From Hyphomonadaceae bacterium UBA7672 (GTDB lineage Bacteria > Pseudomonadota > Alphaproteobacteria > Caulobacterales > Hyphomonadaceae), in NCBI GenBank assembly GCA_002483135.1, contig DLHI01000024.1:146883-210882 (forward strand): a stretch of DNA of 64,000 bases. Direction: 5' to 3'. The stretch's first letter is position 1. The number at the start of each line of letters is the position of its first letter. The translations under genes and the position numbers were made by a program. The notes beneath the pieces are model-generated. The model searched no databases and had not been told where the DNA came from. It saw only the letters and a program-made list of their open reading frames with translations. Of the stretch, positions 40,628 through 49,582 are shown in pieces.

Positions 40628-40786
40628 GGATTTTCCCCGTCGCCCATCGCGGGCCATTCCGGGAGACAAGTCACGGGTCGCGCGCGATACGAACAGGTTT
40701 GACTATCTGCCATCCTAGGGTCAAGGAGAGCAGTGCAGCGGACCGCCAACGACGCGGTCGCAGGGATGAAATAGCCAGGGCCTGAC

Positions 40787-41869
40787 ATGTCTGACGCAAA
40801 CCCCACCGACCTCTTCTCCGGCACCAAGGACGTCGCCGAGAGCCACAAGTTCGACGAGGCGAAACTCGCCGCGTGGATGGAGGCGAATGTCGAAGGCTAC
40901 AAAGGCCCGCTCACCGTCCGCCAGTTCAAGGGCGGCCAGTCCAACCCCACCTACCAACTCATCACGCCCACGAAGAAATACGTCATGCGGCGCAAGCCGC
41001 CGGGCAAGCTGCTGCCTTCCGCCCACGCCGTCGATCGCGAGCATCGCGTGATCGCCGCCCTCTATCCGCTCGGCTTCCCCGTCGCCAAGCCGTACGGTCT
41101 CTGCGAGGATGACAGCGTCATCGGCACGATGTTCTACGTGATGGACATGGTCGAAGGCCGCATCCTCTGGGACGCGACCCTGCCTGACTACACCCCGGCC
41201 CAGCGCGCCGCGATCTTCGACGCCAAGATCTCCACCTTCGCCGCGCTCCACAATGTTGACTGGAAGAAAGCGGGCCTCGAGGGCTTCGGCAAGGAAGGCG
41301 ACTATGTCGCCCGCCAGATCCACCGCTGGACCAAGCAGTACCAGATGTCCGAGACGACCAAGATCCCGGAGATGGACAAGCTGATCGAGTGGCTGCCGAA
41401 GAACATCCCCCCGGGCGAGACCACCACGATCGTCCACGGCGACTATCGCATCGACAACATGGTGCTTCACCCGACCGAGCCGAAGGTGATCGCCGTGCTC
41501 GACTGGGAGCTGTCCACCCTCGGCGATCCGCTCGCCGACTTCACCTATCACCTGATGTCCTGGGAAATGCCTTCGTCCGATCCGCAGCGCCCGAGTATCG
41601 CAAGCGTCGTACACAAACCCGGCTACGGAATACCGAGCAAGGACCAGTACGTCGCCCGCTATTGCGAACTCACCGGCCGGAAAGGCCTGCCTGAACTCGA
41701 CTACTATTTCGCGTACAACGCCTTCCGCCTCGCCGGCATCCTGCAGGGCATCGTGGGCCGCGTCCGTGATGGCACAGCCTCGAACGCCGCAGCCGCCCAG
41801 AACGAAGGCCGCGTCGCCCCGCTGGCCCAGTTCGCCTACGCCTGCGCCCAGCGCGCCGGCATGGTCTAG
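40787..41869 (+). CDS. APH-family phosphotransferase, ACAD10/11-like
   Basis: A 360-residue protein. FKGGQSNPTYQLITPTKKYVMRRKPPGKLLPSAHAVDREHRVI, the catalytic loop IVHGDYRIDNMVLHP (HGDxxxxN), and AVLDWELSTLGDPLADFTYH (metal DWE) identify the APH fold. The front matches the kinase-like domain that precedes acyl-CoA dehydrogenase in ACAD10/11 of animals. Related stand-alone bacterial genes are thought to phosphorylate 4-hydroxyacids in fatty-acid breakdown. The substrate here is inferred. It overlaps the convergent atp12-type gene by 4 nt. Confidence 0.87.
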   Translation: MSDANPTDLFSGTKDVAESHKFDEAKLAAWMEANVEGYKGPLTVRQFKGGQSNPTYQLITPTKKYVMRRKPPGKLLPSAHAVDREHRVIAALYPLGFPVAKPYGLCEDDSVIGTMFYVMDMVEGRILWDATLPDYTPAQRAAIFDAKISTFAALHNVDWKKAGLEGFGKEGDYVARQIHRWTKQYQMSETTKIPEMDKLIEWLPKNIPPGETTTIVHGDYRIDNMVLHPTEPKVIAVLDWELSTLGDPLADFTYHLMSWEMPSSDPQRPSIASVVHKPGYGIPSKDQYVARYCELTGRKGLPELDYYFAYNAFRLAGILQGIVGRVRDGTASNAAAAQNEGRVAPLAQFAYACAQRAGMV

Positions 41870-42606
41870 GAAGCGTTCAGCGCGCCAAACCAAGCATCCA
41901 GCGCACGGGCCTCCTGGCGCTGGATCGCCGTGCGCTTCGCCGCCTCGGCATCCTCGCCCCAGTTCTCGATCTGGTAGACTTCGTCAACGCGCGAAAGCTC
42001 GAACGCCTCCGCCGCCAACAGCCTGCCACGCTCCACCGCCAGCCCAAGAACCGCAGACCCAAGCAACGACACCGACGCCACAAGTCCATCGAGCCGGAAA
42101 TCATCCAGCGCTTCGGCATGACGCCGCAACGCGTCCAGCGACTCCACCGGCTGGTTCACCGGAAGGATCCCCGACACAGGCGCAAGCCTCACGCCGTGTT
42201 CCTGTCCCGCCCATATCCGCATCGGCCCCCAAGCCGCCTCCTGCCTCGCCCGCAGTCCAGCCGGATGATCGGCGAGATAGCAGACCAGATCGGTTCCCGC
42301 ATAACGAACGACCTGCTCGATCAGGCTCGTCCGCACTTCCGCCGTGCGCTCGCTGACGCCGTAGGCGCGCCGCGTATTGAACATGGAGGCCAGGTCAATC
42401 CGCTCGCCCTGCCCCCGCCACTCATCAGCGAGCAAGCGCGCAAGACCTTCTCCTGGAAGCGCCAGCCGCTTCCCGCCTGGCGTCCGCAGCGCGCGACCAT
42501 CAAGCGTGACGACCCATCCGCCTTCGCCGGCAACGACTTCCACAGCCTCGTAGAACCGCTTCGGCCGCTGGTCGATCTCACCCTTCACGCCCTTGGCGTA
42601 TTCCAT
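41866..42606 (-). CDS. ATP12-family F1-ATPase assembly chaperone
   Basis: A 246-residue protein. ATG 42606 follows TAGGAGGCTGGCG. It has ATP12 features: RFYEAVEVVAGEGGWVVTLDGRALRTPGGKRLALPGEGLARLLADEWRGQGERID early on. ERTAEVRTSLIEQVVRYAGTDLVCYLADHPAGLRARQEAAWGPM and a helical end with GSAVLGLAVERG and DEVYQIENWGEDAEAAKR follow. In mitochondria it binds the alpha subunit during F1 assembly, and alphaproteobacteria carry the homologue. It is last in the operon that runs from degP. Confidence 0.9.
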   Translation of the reverse strand: MEYAKGVKGEIDQRPKRFYEAVEVVAGEGGWVVTLDGRALRTPGGKRLALPGEGLARLLADEWRGQGERIDLASMFNTRRAYGVSERTAEVRTSLIEQVVRYAGTDLVCYLADHPAGLRARQEAAWGPMRIWAGQEHGVRLAPVSGILPVNQPVESLDALRRHAEALDDFRLDGLVASVSLLGSAVLGLAVERGRLLAAEAFELSRVDEVYQIENWGEDAEAAKRTAIQRQEARALDAWFGALNAS

Positions 42607-42616
42607 CGCCAGCCTC

Positions 42617-43900
42617 CTATCGCGGCACGACATCGAATGGCGCTGTCATGCGCTCGCCCGAGGAAAACGGAACCGTCCCATGCCACATATAGGACGGGAA
42701 CAGCACAAGCCTCCCCTCGCGCGGCTCCACCATGCGCTCGATCCCACAACCCGGCGTCGACCAGCGCGGCTCACCAAACTTGATCCAGCCTTCCTGCCCC
42801 GACGCGCCTCCCATGCCGGTCGGAAGCGACACATAGTAGGACGAGCTGATCCAGCCCTCGGGATGCGTATGGTTCACATGGAAGCCACCCGGTCGCAGCA
42901 GGACGGACCAGCAGCCCGAAAGCACATGGCCCTTCGCCTTCCGCCCTTCGAGCGGATGCGCTCGATCATCGCCGAGGCTGGCGATGTATCGCATGATCGG
43001 TCGCTCCAGCGCCGCCAGATAGCTGCGTATGATCGCATCTTGGGCGAACGTCAGATTGTAGCTGGTCTGCTGGCCCCAGCGCAGCGACTGGTCAAGAGGG
43101 TGATCGCTTGCATCCATATGTTCGCGAAGATGCGTGGCGAGCTCGGCGTTGAACGATGCGATATCTCTCCAGCCCTCTGGCGGATCGAGATCGAACGCTT
43201 GCACATGGTCCCGATAATTGCATAGCCAGTCGTGCCGCGGATCGCCCAGCTGCTTCAGCGCCATCGCCTCATACGTGATCGCCTGCTGCAGGTCGGGGAT
43301 GGCCCGGCGCAGGAGCGTCAGGAGCCCCAGCGCATCCTGCGCGCGACCAAGGCGCATCAGCGTGTGCGCGCAATTCAGCTGCAACACCGGAACATTGGGA
43401 AACGCGCGCGCAAGGCCTGCATTGATTGCCAGTGCCTCATCAAACCGCCCGGTCTCATCCAATAGCACGCCAAGCGTCGCGACAAGCGATGGAGTTGCCG
43501 GATCGCGCGCAATCCCGTCGCGCAACAATCGCTCGGCGCCGTCGTGGTCCTCCGCCAGACGCAATAAGTCAGCGCACTTGTAGCGCAGCGTGACATCGGT
43601 TGGCCGCGCGGCGACGGCAGCAAGGAACATGTCTGCGAAGTGTTTCCCTTCGCCATCCAGCCATCTGATCCGCGCATTCGCCTCCTGCACGCCGGAGTCG
43701 AATGGGAAGCGTTTGACAGCATCCTCCAGCGTGCGCCGCGCATCTGCTAACCGGCCGCCGTGGTAAAGCGCGTATCCCAGCATTGTCAGAACGGAGGGAA
43801 CGCCCGCGCCCGGCGCAATCCTCTCGAGCAGGGTGACCGCCTCATCCGGGCGGCCCGCCCGAAGCAGCGCGCGCGCCTGTTCGACGGCCGCGTTGCTCAT
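42617..43900 (-). CDS. TPR protein fused to a 2OG-Fe(II) oxygenase-like domain
   Basis: A 427-residue protein whose ATG overlaps the rluC stop (ATGA). The first half (about 1-200) is TPR-like: AVEQARALLRAGRPDEAVTLLERI, VLTMLGYALYHGGRLADARRTLE, CADLLRLAEDHDGAERLLRDGI, and LVATLGVLLDETGRFDEALAIN. The second half has LRPGGFHVNHTHPEGWISSSYYVSLP, with His ligands, and GRLVLFPSYMWHGTVPFSSGERMTAPFDVVP with the last His and the 2OG Arg. It resembles the putative 2OG-Fe(II) oxygenase family seen with TPR repeats. The target is unknown; protein hydroxylation is possible. Confidence 0.87.
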   Translation of the reverse strand: MSNAAVEQARALLRAGRPDEAVTLLERIAPGAGVPSVLTMLGYALYHGGRLADARRTLEDAVKRFPFDSGVQEANARIRWLDGEGKHFADMFLAAVAARPTDVTLRYKCADLLRLAEDHDGAERLLRDGIARDPATPSLVATLGVLLDETGRFDEALAINAGLARAFPNVPVLQLNCAHTLMRLGRAQDALGLLTLLRRAIPDLQQAITYEAMALKQLGDPRHDWLCNYRDHVQAFDLDPPEGWRDIASFNAELATHLREHMDASDHPLDQSLRWGQQTSYNLTFAQDAIIRSYLAALERPIMRYIASLGDDRAHPLEGRKAKGHVLSGCWSVLLRPGGFHVNHTHPEGWISSSYYVSLPTGMGGASGQEGWIKFGEPRWSTPGCGIERMVEPREGRLVLFPSYMWHGTVPFSSGERMTAPFDVVPR

Positions 43901-44922
43901 CGCTTCCGCCTCGGCTTTCGCAGATCGAAGAAGTCATCGACCGTCGATGTCTCGAAGCCCAGAACATCGAACGTCTTCTGCATGTGCGGCGGCAATTCAG
44001 CCACAATCTCGATCGGTGGTCCGCCAGGGTTGGGCAGGCGCAGCGCCCGCGCATGCAGGTGCAGTCCGTCGGCGAGGCCCTGCGGAACCTCCCGGTCGCA
44101 TGTGTACTTGCGATCACCCACAATCGCGCAACCGATTTCCGCCATGTGGAATCGAAGCTGGTGCGTGCGCCCGGTTTCCGGCTTCAGCGCCACCCACGCC
44201 GCCTTCCGCCCCGCATTCTGCACGACCGCATAAAGCGTCAGCGCATGTACCGAGCCTTTTTCGCCTTGCGTCGACAGGCGCATCTTTTCCTTGTCGTCGC
44301 CCGGTCCAGTCGACTTGATCATGTAGCTGCGGATGTCGCCGCTGGCCGGATGCGGCACGCCAAGCGTCACCGCCCAGTAAATCTTGTCGAGCTCGCGCGA
44401 GCGAAACAGCTTGCCCAGCCGGTTCGCCGAACCAACCGTCTTCGCAAGGACCAGCACCCCCGACGTGTCGCGATCCAGCCTGTGAACCAGCCGCGGCTTC
44501 TCCGCCGTGTCGTCCACCAGCGCGCGCGACAGCGCATCGATATGGCGCGTCGTGCCCGTGCCGCCCTGCACGGCGATCCCAGCCGGCTTGTTGAGCGCGA
44601 TGACCTCGTCATCCTCGTAGATCACCAGCGAGCGCATCATGTCGGCGTCGGACGCCTTCACTTTTGTCCGCGGCCGCTCCTCGCCATCTTCCGCGCCCTG
44701 CGGCGCGGCCATCGGCGGCACACGCACGGTCTGCCCGGCCTTCACGCGCGTGTTCGATTTCGCTCGCGCACCATCAACGCGGATCTCGCCCTTGCGCAGC
44801 GCCTTTTCGATCTGAATCTGGTTGAGGCCATGAAACTTGCGCTTCAGCCAGCGATCAAGGCGCGTATCGTCCTCGTCCGCATCGACGCTGAGATTGACGA
44901 CCTGTCCGGCGTTCCAGCTCAT
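43897..44922 (-). CDS. rluC: RluA-family 23S rRNA pseudouridine synthase with S4 domain
   Basis: A 341-residue protein whose ATG 44922 overlaps the crcB stop (ATGA). The N-terminal S4 domain has TRLDRWLKRKFHGLNQIQIEKALRKGEIRVDG. The catalytic domain has VIALNKPAGIAVQGG, LVHRLDRDTSGVLVLAKT (Asp nucleophile), and KPETGRTHQLRFHMAEIGCAIVGDRKY. This is the RluC/RluD branch; alphaproteobacterial copies next to crcB and an HAD or ATP12 gene are usually named RluC. The exact rRNA site is not certain. Length and motifs are complete. Confidence 0.9.
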   Translation of the reverse strand: MSWNAGQVVNLSVDADEDDTRLDRWLKRKFHGLNQIQIEKALRKGEIRVDGARAKSNTRVKAGQTVRVPPMAAPQGAEDGEERPRTKVKASDADMMRSLVIYEDDEVIALNKPAGIAVQGGTGTTRHIDALSRALVDDTAEKPRLVHRLDRDTSGVLVLAKTVGSANRLGKLFRSRELDKIYWAVTLGVPHPASGDIRSYMIKSTGPGDDKEKMRLSTQGEKGSVHALTLYAVVQNAGRKAAWVALKPETGRTHQLRFHMAEIGCAIVGDRKYTCDREVPQGLADGLHLHARALRLPNPGGPPIEIVAELPPHMQKTFDVLGFETSTVDDFFDLRKPRRKR

Positions 44923-45296
44923 ACCGCGATCCGCCTTGCCACTTCCGCACCGATCGCCACAGCGGCAAAGCCCGCCAGCACCGATCCAAGTGCGTAAAAT
45001 ATTGCCATCGACCACTCGCCTCGCTCAACCATACGCAGCGTCTCCAGCGAATACGCCGAGAAAGTCGTGAACCCGCCGAGCACGCCAACGCCAAGGAACA
45101 AGCGCCACGGCTCGCCGGCCTCGCCGCGCGTCGATAGCCACCCGGCCAGCACGCCGATCAGGAGGCTCCCCAGCACGTTGATGCTGAACGTCGCCCACGG
45201 CCACTCACCGGGCTTCGCCGGCAGGACCAGCGAAACGCCATAGCGGCCAGCGGCGCCAAGGCCACCCCCGAGGGCTACGAGGAGAAAGTTGGACAT
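44919..45296 (-). CDS. crcB: Fluoride channel CrcB/Fluc
   Basis: A 125-residue protein with GGAGCAAC before ATG 45296. Four membrane segments: FLLVALGGGLGAAGRYGVSLVL, FSINVLGSLLIGVLAGWL, LFLGVGVLGGFTTFSAYSLET (with the GGFTTFS signature and phenylalanine box) and AIFYALGSVLAGFAAVAIG. The GRYGVS and N of SINVLG are also conserved in Fluc. It forms a dual-topology dimer that exports fluoride. It lies between two RluA-family genes, overlapping one. The 18-nt upstream gap leaves no room for a fluoride riboswitch. Confidence 0.95.
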   Translation of the reverse strand: MSNFLLVALGGGLGAAGRYGVSLVLPAKPGEWPWATFSINVLGSLLIGVLAGWLSTRGEAGEPWRLFLGVGVLGGFTTFSAYSLETLRMVERGEWSMAIFYALGSVLAGFAAVAIGAEVARRIAV

Positions 45297-45314
45297 GTTG
45301 CTCCGTCCATAGGG

Positions 45315-46112
45315 CTAACTGGCCCCGGAGGCCAGATCGCCGAAGGCCGGATCGGTTGGCATTTCCAGTCCTGCGGCCTCAAGCACCGCTAGGAAATCGG
45401 CGGGAGGGCGCGCGTTAAGCACGATCCTGCCGCCTGCCGTGGGATGCGGCACATCCAGGCTCGCCGCATGCAGCATCAGTCGGGAGACAGGCGCGCCAGC
45501 CAGCGTGCTCGCCCCCCCATAGTACGGATCACCCAAAATCGGCCGCCCCTCGATCGACAGGTGCACCCTGATCTGGTGCATGCGACCCGTAAGCGGCTCC
45601 ACCGCCAGCAGGTGCGTCGAGCCATTCGACGACAGCACTCGCCAGCGCGTCACGGCCGCCTGCCTCTGCTGGTCGCCCGGCCGCGCCGCGCGCATCAGCT
45701 CCAGCCCCGGGCGCGCGATGTGCCGCGACAGCGGCATTGCGAACTCCGTCTCGCCTTCCGGAAATGGCGAGCCAGTGACAACGGCCAGATAAGTCTTCGT
45801 CACCTGGCGTTCGGCGAAGGCCTGACTGAGCGCCGCAGCCGCCGGCTGCGTCTTCGCCGCCAGGATCACGCCGGATGTTTGCGCATCGAGCCGATGAACC
45901 AGTCGCGGCCGCTTGCCGTTCGACCGCGCGAACGCGGCCATCAGCCGATCCAGAGTCCGATCATCCGGATTGCGCGTCTGCACAGGCAAGCCCGACGGCT
46001 TGTTGAACGCCATGATCCCGCTGTCCTCATGGATGACGAGCCCACGCACAAAGGCTGCGTCGTCATTAGACACCGGCATCGCTTCGTAGTTGCGCTTGAC
46101 ACCCTTAGTCAT
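45315..46112 (-). CDS. RluA-family pseudouridine synthase (no S4 domain)
   Basis: A 265-residue protein. ATG 46112 overlaps the 3' end of rarA by 8 nt, so coupling is likely. The core has IMAFNKPSGLPVQTRNPDDRTLDRL, LVHRLDAQTSGVILAAKT (Asp nucleophile), KTYLAVVTG, and EPLTGRMHQIRVHLSIEGRPILGDPYYGG. It lacks an N-terminal S4 part, as in the RluA/TruC-type enzymes that modify 23S rRNA or tRNA. The site cannot be read from sequence. It is the fourth of seven genes in its operon counting back from the end. Confidence 0.9.
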   Translation of the reverse strand: MTKGVKRNYEAMPVSNDDAAFVRGLVIHEDSGIMAFNKPSGLPVQTRNPDDRTLDRLMAAFARSNGKRPRLVHRLDAQTSGVILAAKTQPAAAALSQAFAERQVTKTYLAVVTGSPFPEGETEFAMPLSRHIARPGLELMRAARPGDQQRQAAVTRWRVLSSNGSTHLLAVEPLTGRMHQIRVHLSIEGRPILGDPYYGGASTLAGAPVSRLMLHAASLDVPHPTAGGRIVLNARPPADFLAVLEAAGLEMPTDPAFGDLASGAS

Positions 46113-47412
46113 CCGAGCGCTCGCGCCGCTTCTTGGCCCACAGCTCCAGGCGTTCGCGGATCGGCGCTTCTCGGCCGGCGCCCTTGGGCTGGTAGAAGCT
46201 CTGCCGCTCCATGCCATCGGGGAAATAGTCCTGACCGGAGAACTGCCCCTCGGCGTCGTGGTCGTATTGATAGCCAGCGCCATAGCCGAGCTGCTTCATC
46301 ATCTTGGTCGGTGCGTTGAGGATGTGCGATGGCGGCGCCAACGAGCCCGTCTCACGCGCAGCCGCTCGTGCTGCCTTGTAGGCCGTATACGCCGCATTCG
46401 ACTTCGGCGCCGTGGCCAGATGGATCACCGCCTGCGCCAGCGCCAGCTCCCCCTCGGGCGATCCCAGCCTCTCATAAGCAGCAGCAGCCTCGTTGCAGAT
46501 CATCAGCGCAGTGGGGTCGGCAAGACCGATGTCCTCGCTCGCCGCGCGGATCATCCGGCGCGCCAGGAAGAGCGGGTCCTCGCCGCCCTCAAGCATCCGG
46601 CAGAACCAGTAGAGGGCTGCATCCGGGTCGGACCCGCGCGTCGCCTTGTGCCACGCGGAAATCAGATTGTAGTGCTCCTCGCGATCCTTGTCGTAGGCGG
46701 GCGCGCGCTTCTGCAAAGCGGCCATCAGGGCGTTTGCATGAACTGGCTGTGCACGTCCCCACGAGAACACCTCCTCCACCAGATTGAGGAAGTAACGCCC
46801 ATCGCCATCCGCCATCGCCATCAGCGCCGCGCGACCATCCTCGGTCAGCGGCGCGGCCTTGCCTAGATGCGCCTCCGCCCGCGCCAGCAGCCTTCCCAGC
46901 GCAGCATCATCGAGACGCTTCAGCACCATCACCTGCGTACGCGATAGCAACGCGCCGTTGAGCTCGAAGCTGGGATTCTCCGTCGTCGCCCCGACCAGGG
47001 TGACAACCCCGCGTTCGACAAAAGGCAGGAAGCCATCCTGCTGCGCGCGGTTGAAGCGGTGGATCTCGTCCACGAACAGCAGCGTTCCCTTGCCCGCGGC
47101 GCGGCGCCCCTCCGCCTTCTCGAACACGGCGCGCAGATCCTTCACGCCCGAGAAGATCGCCGAGAGTTGTTCAAAATCGAGCCCGGCCCGCTTGGCCAGA
47201 AGTCGAGCGATTGTGGTCTTGCCCACCCCGGGAGGTCCCCACAGGACCAGGCTCGCCAGCCGTCCCTGCGCCAGCATCCGCCCGATCGGCCCTTCAGGCC
47301 CCAACAGGTGATCCTGCCCGACCACGTCCTCGATGGTTTCCGGACGCAGCCGGTCAGCCAGCGGACGGGGCGCTTCTTCGGTCAGACCGGCAGCTGAAAA
47401 CAGATCGCTCAC
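46105..47412 (-). CDS. rarA: Replication-associated recombination ATPase RarA
   Basis: A 435-residue protein with a GTG start at 47412 (MSDLFSAAG). It has the AAA+ pattern: PLADRLRPETIEDVVGQDHLLG at the front, LWGPPGVGKTTIARLLA (Walker A), LLFVDEIHRFNRAQQDGFLPFVERG (Walker B), and LVGATTENPSFELN (sensor 1). The C-terminal part (RARMIRAASEDIGLADP, YQYDHDAEGQF) is usual for MgsA/RarA/WRNIP1. It acts at stalled replication forks. It follows degP by 39 nt in the same operon. Confidence 0.95.
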   Translation of the reverse strand: MSDLFSAAGLTEEAPRPLADRLRPETIEDVVGQDHLLGPEGPIGRMLAQGRLASLVLWGPPGVGKTTIARLLAKRAGLDFEQLSAIFSGVKDLRAVFEKAEGRRAAGKGTLLFVDEIHRFNRAQQDGFLPFVERGVVTLVGATTENPSFELNGALLSRTQVMVLKRLDDAALGRLLARAEAHLGKAAPLTEDGRAALMAMADGDGRYFLNLVEEVFSWGRAQPVHANALMAALQKRAPAYDKDREEHYNLISAWHKATRGSDPDAALYWFCRMLEGGEDPLFLARRMIRAASEDIGLADPTALMICNEAAAAYERLGSPEGELALAQAVIHLATAPKSNAAYTAYKAARAAARETGSLAPPSHILNAPTKMMKQLGYGAGYQYDHDAEGQFSGQDYFPDGMERQSFYQPKGAGREAPIRERLELWAKKRRERSDD

Positions 47413-47451
47413 GCCAACGGTCTAGCGCGCCAGGCCCGCCACGTGAAGCGA

Positions 47452-48942
47452 TCAGCGCCCCCGCAGCTCCGACTCGATGCGTTGACCGTTGCGTTCCGTC
47501 GCCAGGCGCCAGGTGGCTGGAGGCGAAGACTCGGCCCTGCGAATGGCGCTCTCGAAATCGGCCTTCGTGCGGATCGTCGTACCATTGATCTCGCGAATGA
47601 TATCGCCGGGCTGGAATCCGACATTGCGCGCGATCGTGCGTGGCGGAACTGTATAGACCAGCATGCCGCCATTGAACGCATCGAGGCCGACCTCTTCGGC
47701 CAGAGCCGGGGTCAGCTCCACGACGACGGCGCCGGTAAACGGGTTCTGTCCGCTGACTTGCACCACCTCCGCCTGGGATGTGCCGGGAGGGGCCGCCATG
47801 CGGACGGACACGTCACGCACCTTTCCACCGCGAAGCACCGACAGCGAAACCGTCTCGCCTTCGGCCTTAGTCGCAGCGATGAACTTCATGCCGCGATCGT
47901 CGAACACTTCGCGGCCATCGACCGTTAGCACGACATCGCCTTCCCTGAGGCCCGCCTTGTCGGCCGGACCGCCCGCGTAGACCGCCGAGATCAGCACGCC
48001 ACGCGGCCGGTCGAGCCCGAGAGCGGCGGCCTTTGTGCCGTCGATCGTCGTGCCTTTGGCGCCCAGCCACGGACGCACCAGCGATCCGCCGTGCACAGCA
48101 GCGTCGACCACACGCTTCACCATCTCTGCCGGAATGGCGAAACCGATGCCGTTGGATCCGCCGCCCTTCGAGAAGATCATCGAGTTCACGCCCACGAGGC
48201 GGCCTTCCATGTCGACGAGGGCGCCGCCCGAATTGCCGGGGTTGATCGAGGCGTCGGTCTGGATGAACGAGCCGATGTCGGAAGCGCCGACGTCCGTACG
48301 CGCGAGCGCCGAAACGATGCCGCTGGTCACAGTCTGCCCGACGCCGAACGGGTTGCCGATGGCCAGCACGAGATCGCCAATCTGCACATTGCGCGTATCG
48401 GCATAGCTGAGCGACGGCAGGGTTTGCCCCTTTGGATCGATGCGCAACACGGCAAGATCCGTGCGCGGGTCCTTCATGACCAGTTCCGCCTGAAACTCGC
48501 GACGGTCGTTCAGCACGACGCGGAACTCCTCGCCGGCTTCGACGACGTGGTTGTTGGTCACGATGATGCCGTCAGAGCCGACGATGACTCCCGACCCGAG
48601 AGAGTTATCGACCTTCTCGCTCCGAACCTGGGCATTGCCGCCACAGTAGAAGCTCGCCCAGAAAGGATCGTTCGCATACGGGCAGTTGGAACGCTGGACG
48701 TTCACGCTCGAATAGACGTTTACGACTGCGGGCGCGGTTCGCTTCACGACGGGGGCGAAGGATTGCTGCATCGCCCCTGAGCTGTCCGGGACCACCCGAT
48801 CCTGCGGCGCCGGGTCAGGCGCGGGCCCCGAAACGGCCGGCGGCGCCTGGTGGGGATGCTGCCCGATGGCTGGCACAGCAAGCATGGCAAGTGCCGTGGC
48901 TATCGCCGCCGACGCCACGAGAATGATGTTCTGGCGGTTCAT
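47452..48942 (-). CDS. degP: DegP/HtrA-type periplasmic serine protease
   Basis: A 496-residue protein from ATG 48942 (GGAGTGGC upstream) with a signal peptide or anchor (IILVASAAIATALAMLAVPAIG). The trypsin-like domain has GSGVIVGSDGIIVTNNHVVEAGEE (His), DPRTDLAVLRID (Asp) and TDASINPGNSGGALVD (Ser). Two PDZ domains follow, at about 285-375 with LISAVYAGGPADKAGLREGDVV and about 400-490 with FQPGDIIREINGT. An NVQRSNCPYANDPF insert before the protease core is unusual. It degrades misfolded envelope proteins. It heads a seven-gene operon. Confidence 0.94.
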   Translation of the reverse strand: MNRQNIILVASAAIATALAMLAVPAIGQHPHQAPPAVSGPAPDPAPQDRVVPDSSGAMQQSFAPVVKRTAPAVVNVYSSVNVQRSNCPYANDPFWASFYCGGNAQVRSEKVDNSLGSGVIVGSDGIIVTNNHVVEAGEEFRVVLNDRREFQAELVMKDPRTDLAVLRIDPKGQTLPSLSYADTRNVQIGDLVLAIGNPFGVGQTVTSGIVSALARTDVGASDIGSFIQTDASINPGNSGGALVDMEGRLVGVNSMIFSKGGGSNGIGFAIPAEMVKRVVDAAVHGGSLVRPWLGAKGTTIDGTKAAALGLDRPRGVLISAVYAGGPADKAGLREGDVVLTVDGREVFDDRGMKFIAATKAEGETVSLSVLRGGKVRDVSVRMAAPPGTSQAEVVQVSGQNPFTGAVVVELTPALAEEVGLDAFNGGMLVYTVPPRTIARNVGFQPGDIIREINGTTIRTKADFESAIRRAESSPPATWRLATERNGQRIESELRGR

Positions 48943-49075
48943 GCCGGCCACTCCACGCCTTGCCTCATGCGCGCCCTGAACGAGCGACGCGACGCATCTT
49001 GTATGAGGGAAATAAGGCGCAGAATTCGGCGCAAACAAGGCTGGCCGCGCAGTTGCGAGCGCCCTGAAAGCAGAA

Positions 49076-49099
49076 AGGCCGCCCGTTTCAGGGCGGCCT
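49076..49099 (-). terminator. Terminator of the ribosomal alpha operon
   Basis: On the minus strand AGGCCGCCC, a 6-nt loop and GGGCGGCCT (49076-49099) form a 9-bp stem, followed by TTTCTGCTTTC. It lies 25 nt past the rplQ stop and before the degP operon. Confidence 0.87.
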
Positions 49100-49123
49100 C
49101 TCCAAAACTGTGGAACTCGAAGC

Positions 49124-49546
49124 TTACTCTTCGCCGGCCTCGGCAGCAGCCTCGGCGCGGGCGCGGTCATCGGCGCCCTTGGCGTCAACATCGCGGTCAA
49201 CCAGCTCGATGATCGCCAGCGGGGCGTTGTCGCCATGGCGGAAGCCCGCCTTGAGGACGCGCGTGTAGCCGCCGTTGCGCGACTTGTAGCGGTCGGCCAG
49301 CGTGTCGAACAGCTTCACGACCACATCGTCTTCCTTGAGCTGGGCAGCAGCAAGACGCCGGTTAGAGAGGCCGCCCTTCTTGCCAAGCGTGATCAGCTTG
49401 TCGGCGACAGCCTTCAGCTCTTTTGCTTTCGGCAGAGTCGTCGTGATCTGCTCGTGGCGGATCAGCGCGCCCGCCATGTTCGCGAACATCGCCTTCCGGT
49501 GGGCGTGCGTGCGGTTGAGTTTGCGAAGCGCGAAACCGTGGCGCAT
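49124..49546 (-). CDS. rplQ: 50S ribosomal protein L17
   Basis: A 140-residue protein. MRHGFALRKLNRTHAHRKAMFANMAGALIRHEQITTTLPKAKEL is the standard L17 start, followed by NRRLAAAQLKEDDVV and RNGGYTRVLKAGFRHGDNAPLAIIELVDRD. An acidic, Ala-rich tail (EAAAEAGEE) extends past the core. It is the last gene of the alpha operon and is followed by a strong terminator. L17 binds domain IV of 23S rRNA near the exit tunnel. Confidence 0.98.
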   Translation of the reverse strand: MRHGFALRKLNRTHAHRKAMFANMAGALIRHEQITTTLPKAKELKAVADKLITLGKKGGLSNRRLAAAQLKEDDVVVKLFDTLADRYKSRNGGYTRVLKAGFRHGDNAPLAIIELVDRDVDAKGADDRARAEAAAEAGEE

Positions 49547-49582
49547 GTGACTAGCCGGCCCCTGAGGGGCCGCTCCTTATAA

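Noticed and set aside
45297..45314. Fluoride riboswitch before crcB
   Set aside because: The gap to the previous gene is only 18 nt, too short for the aptamer.
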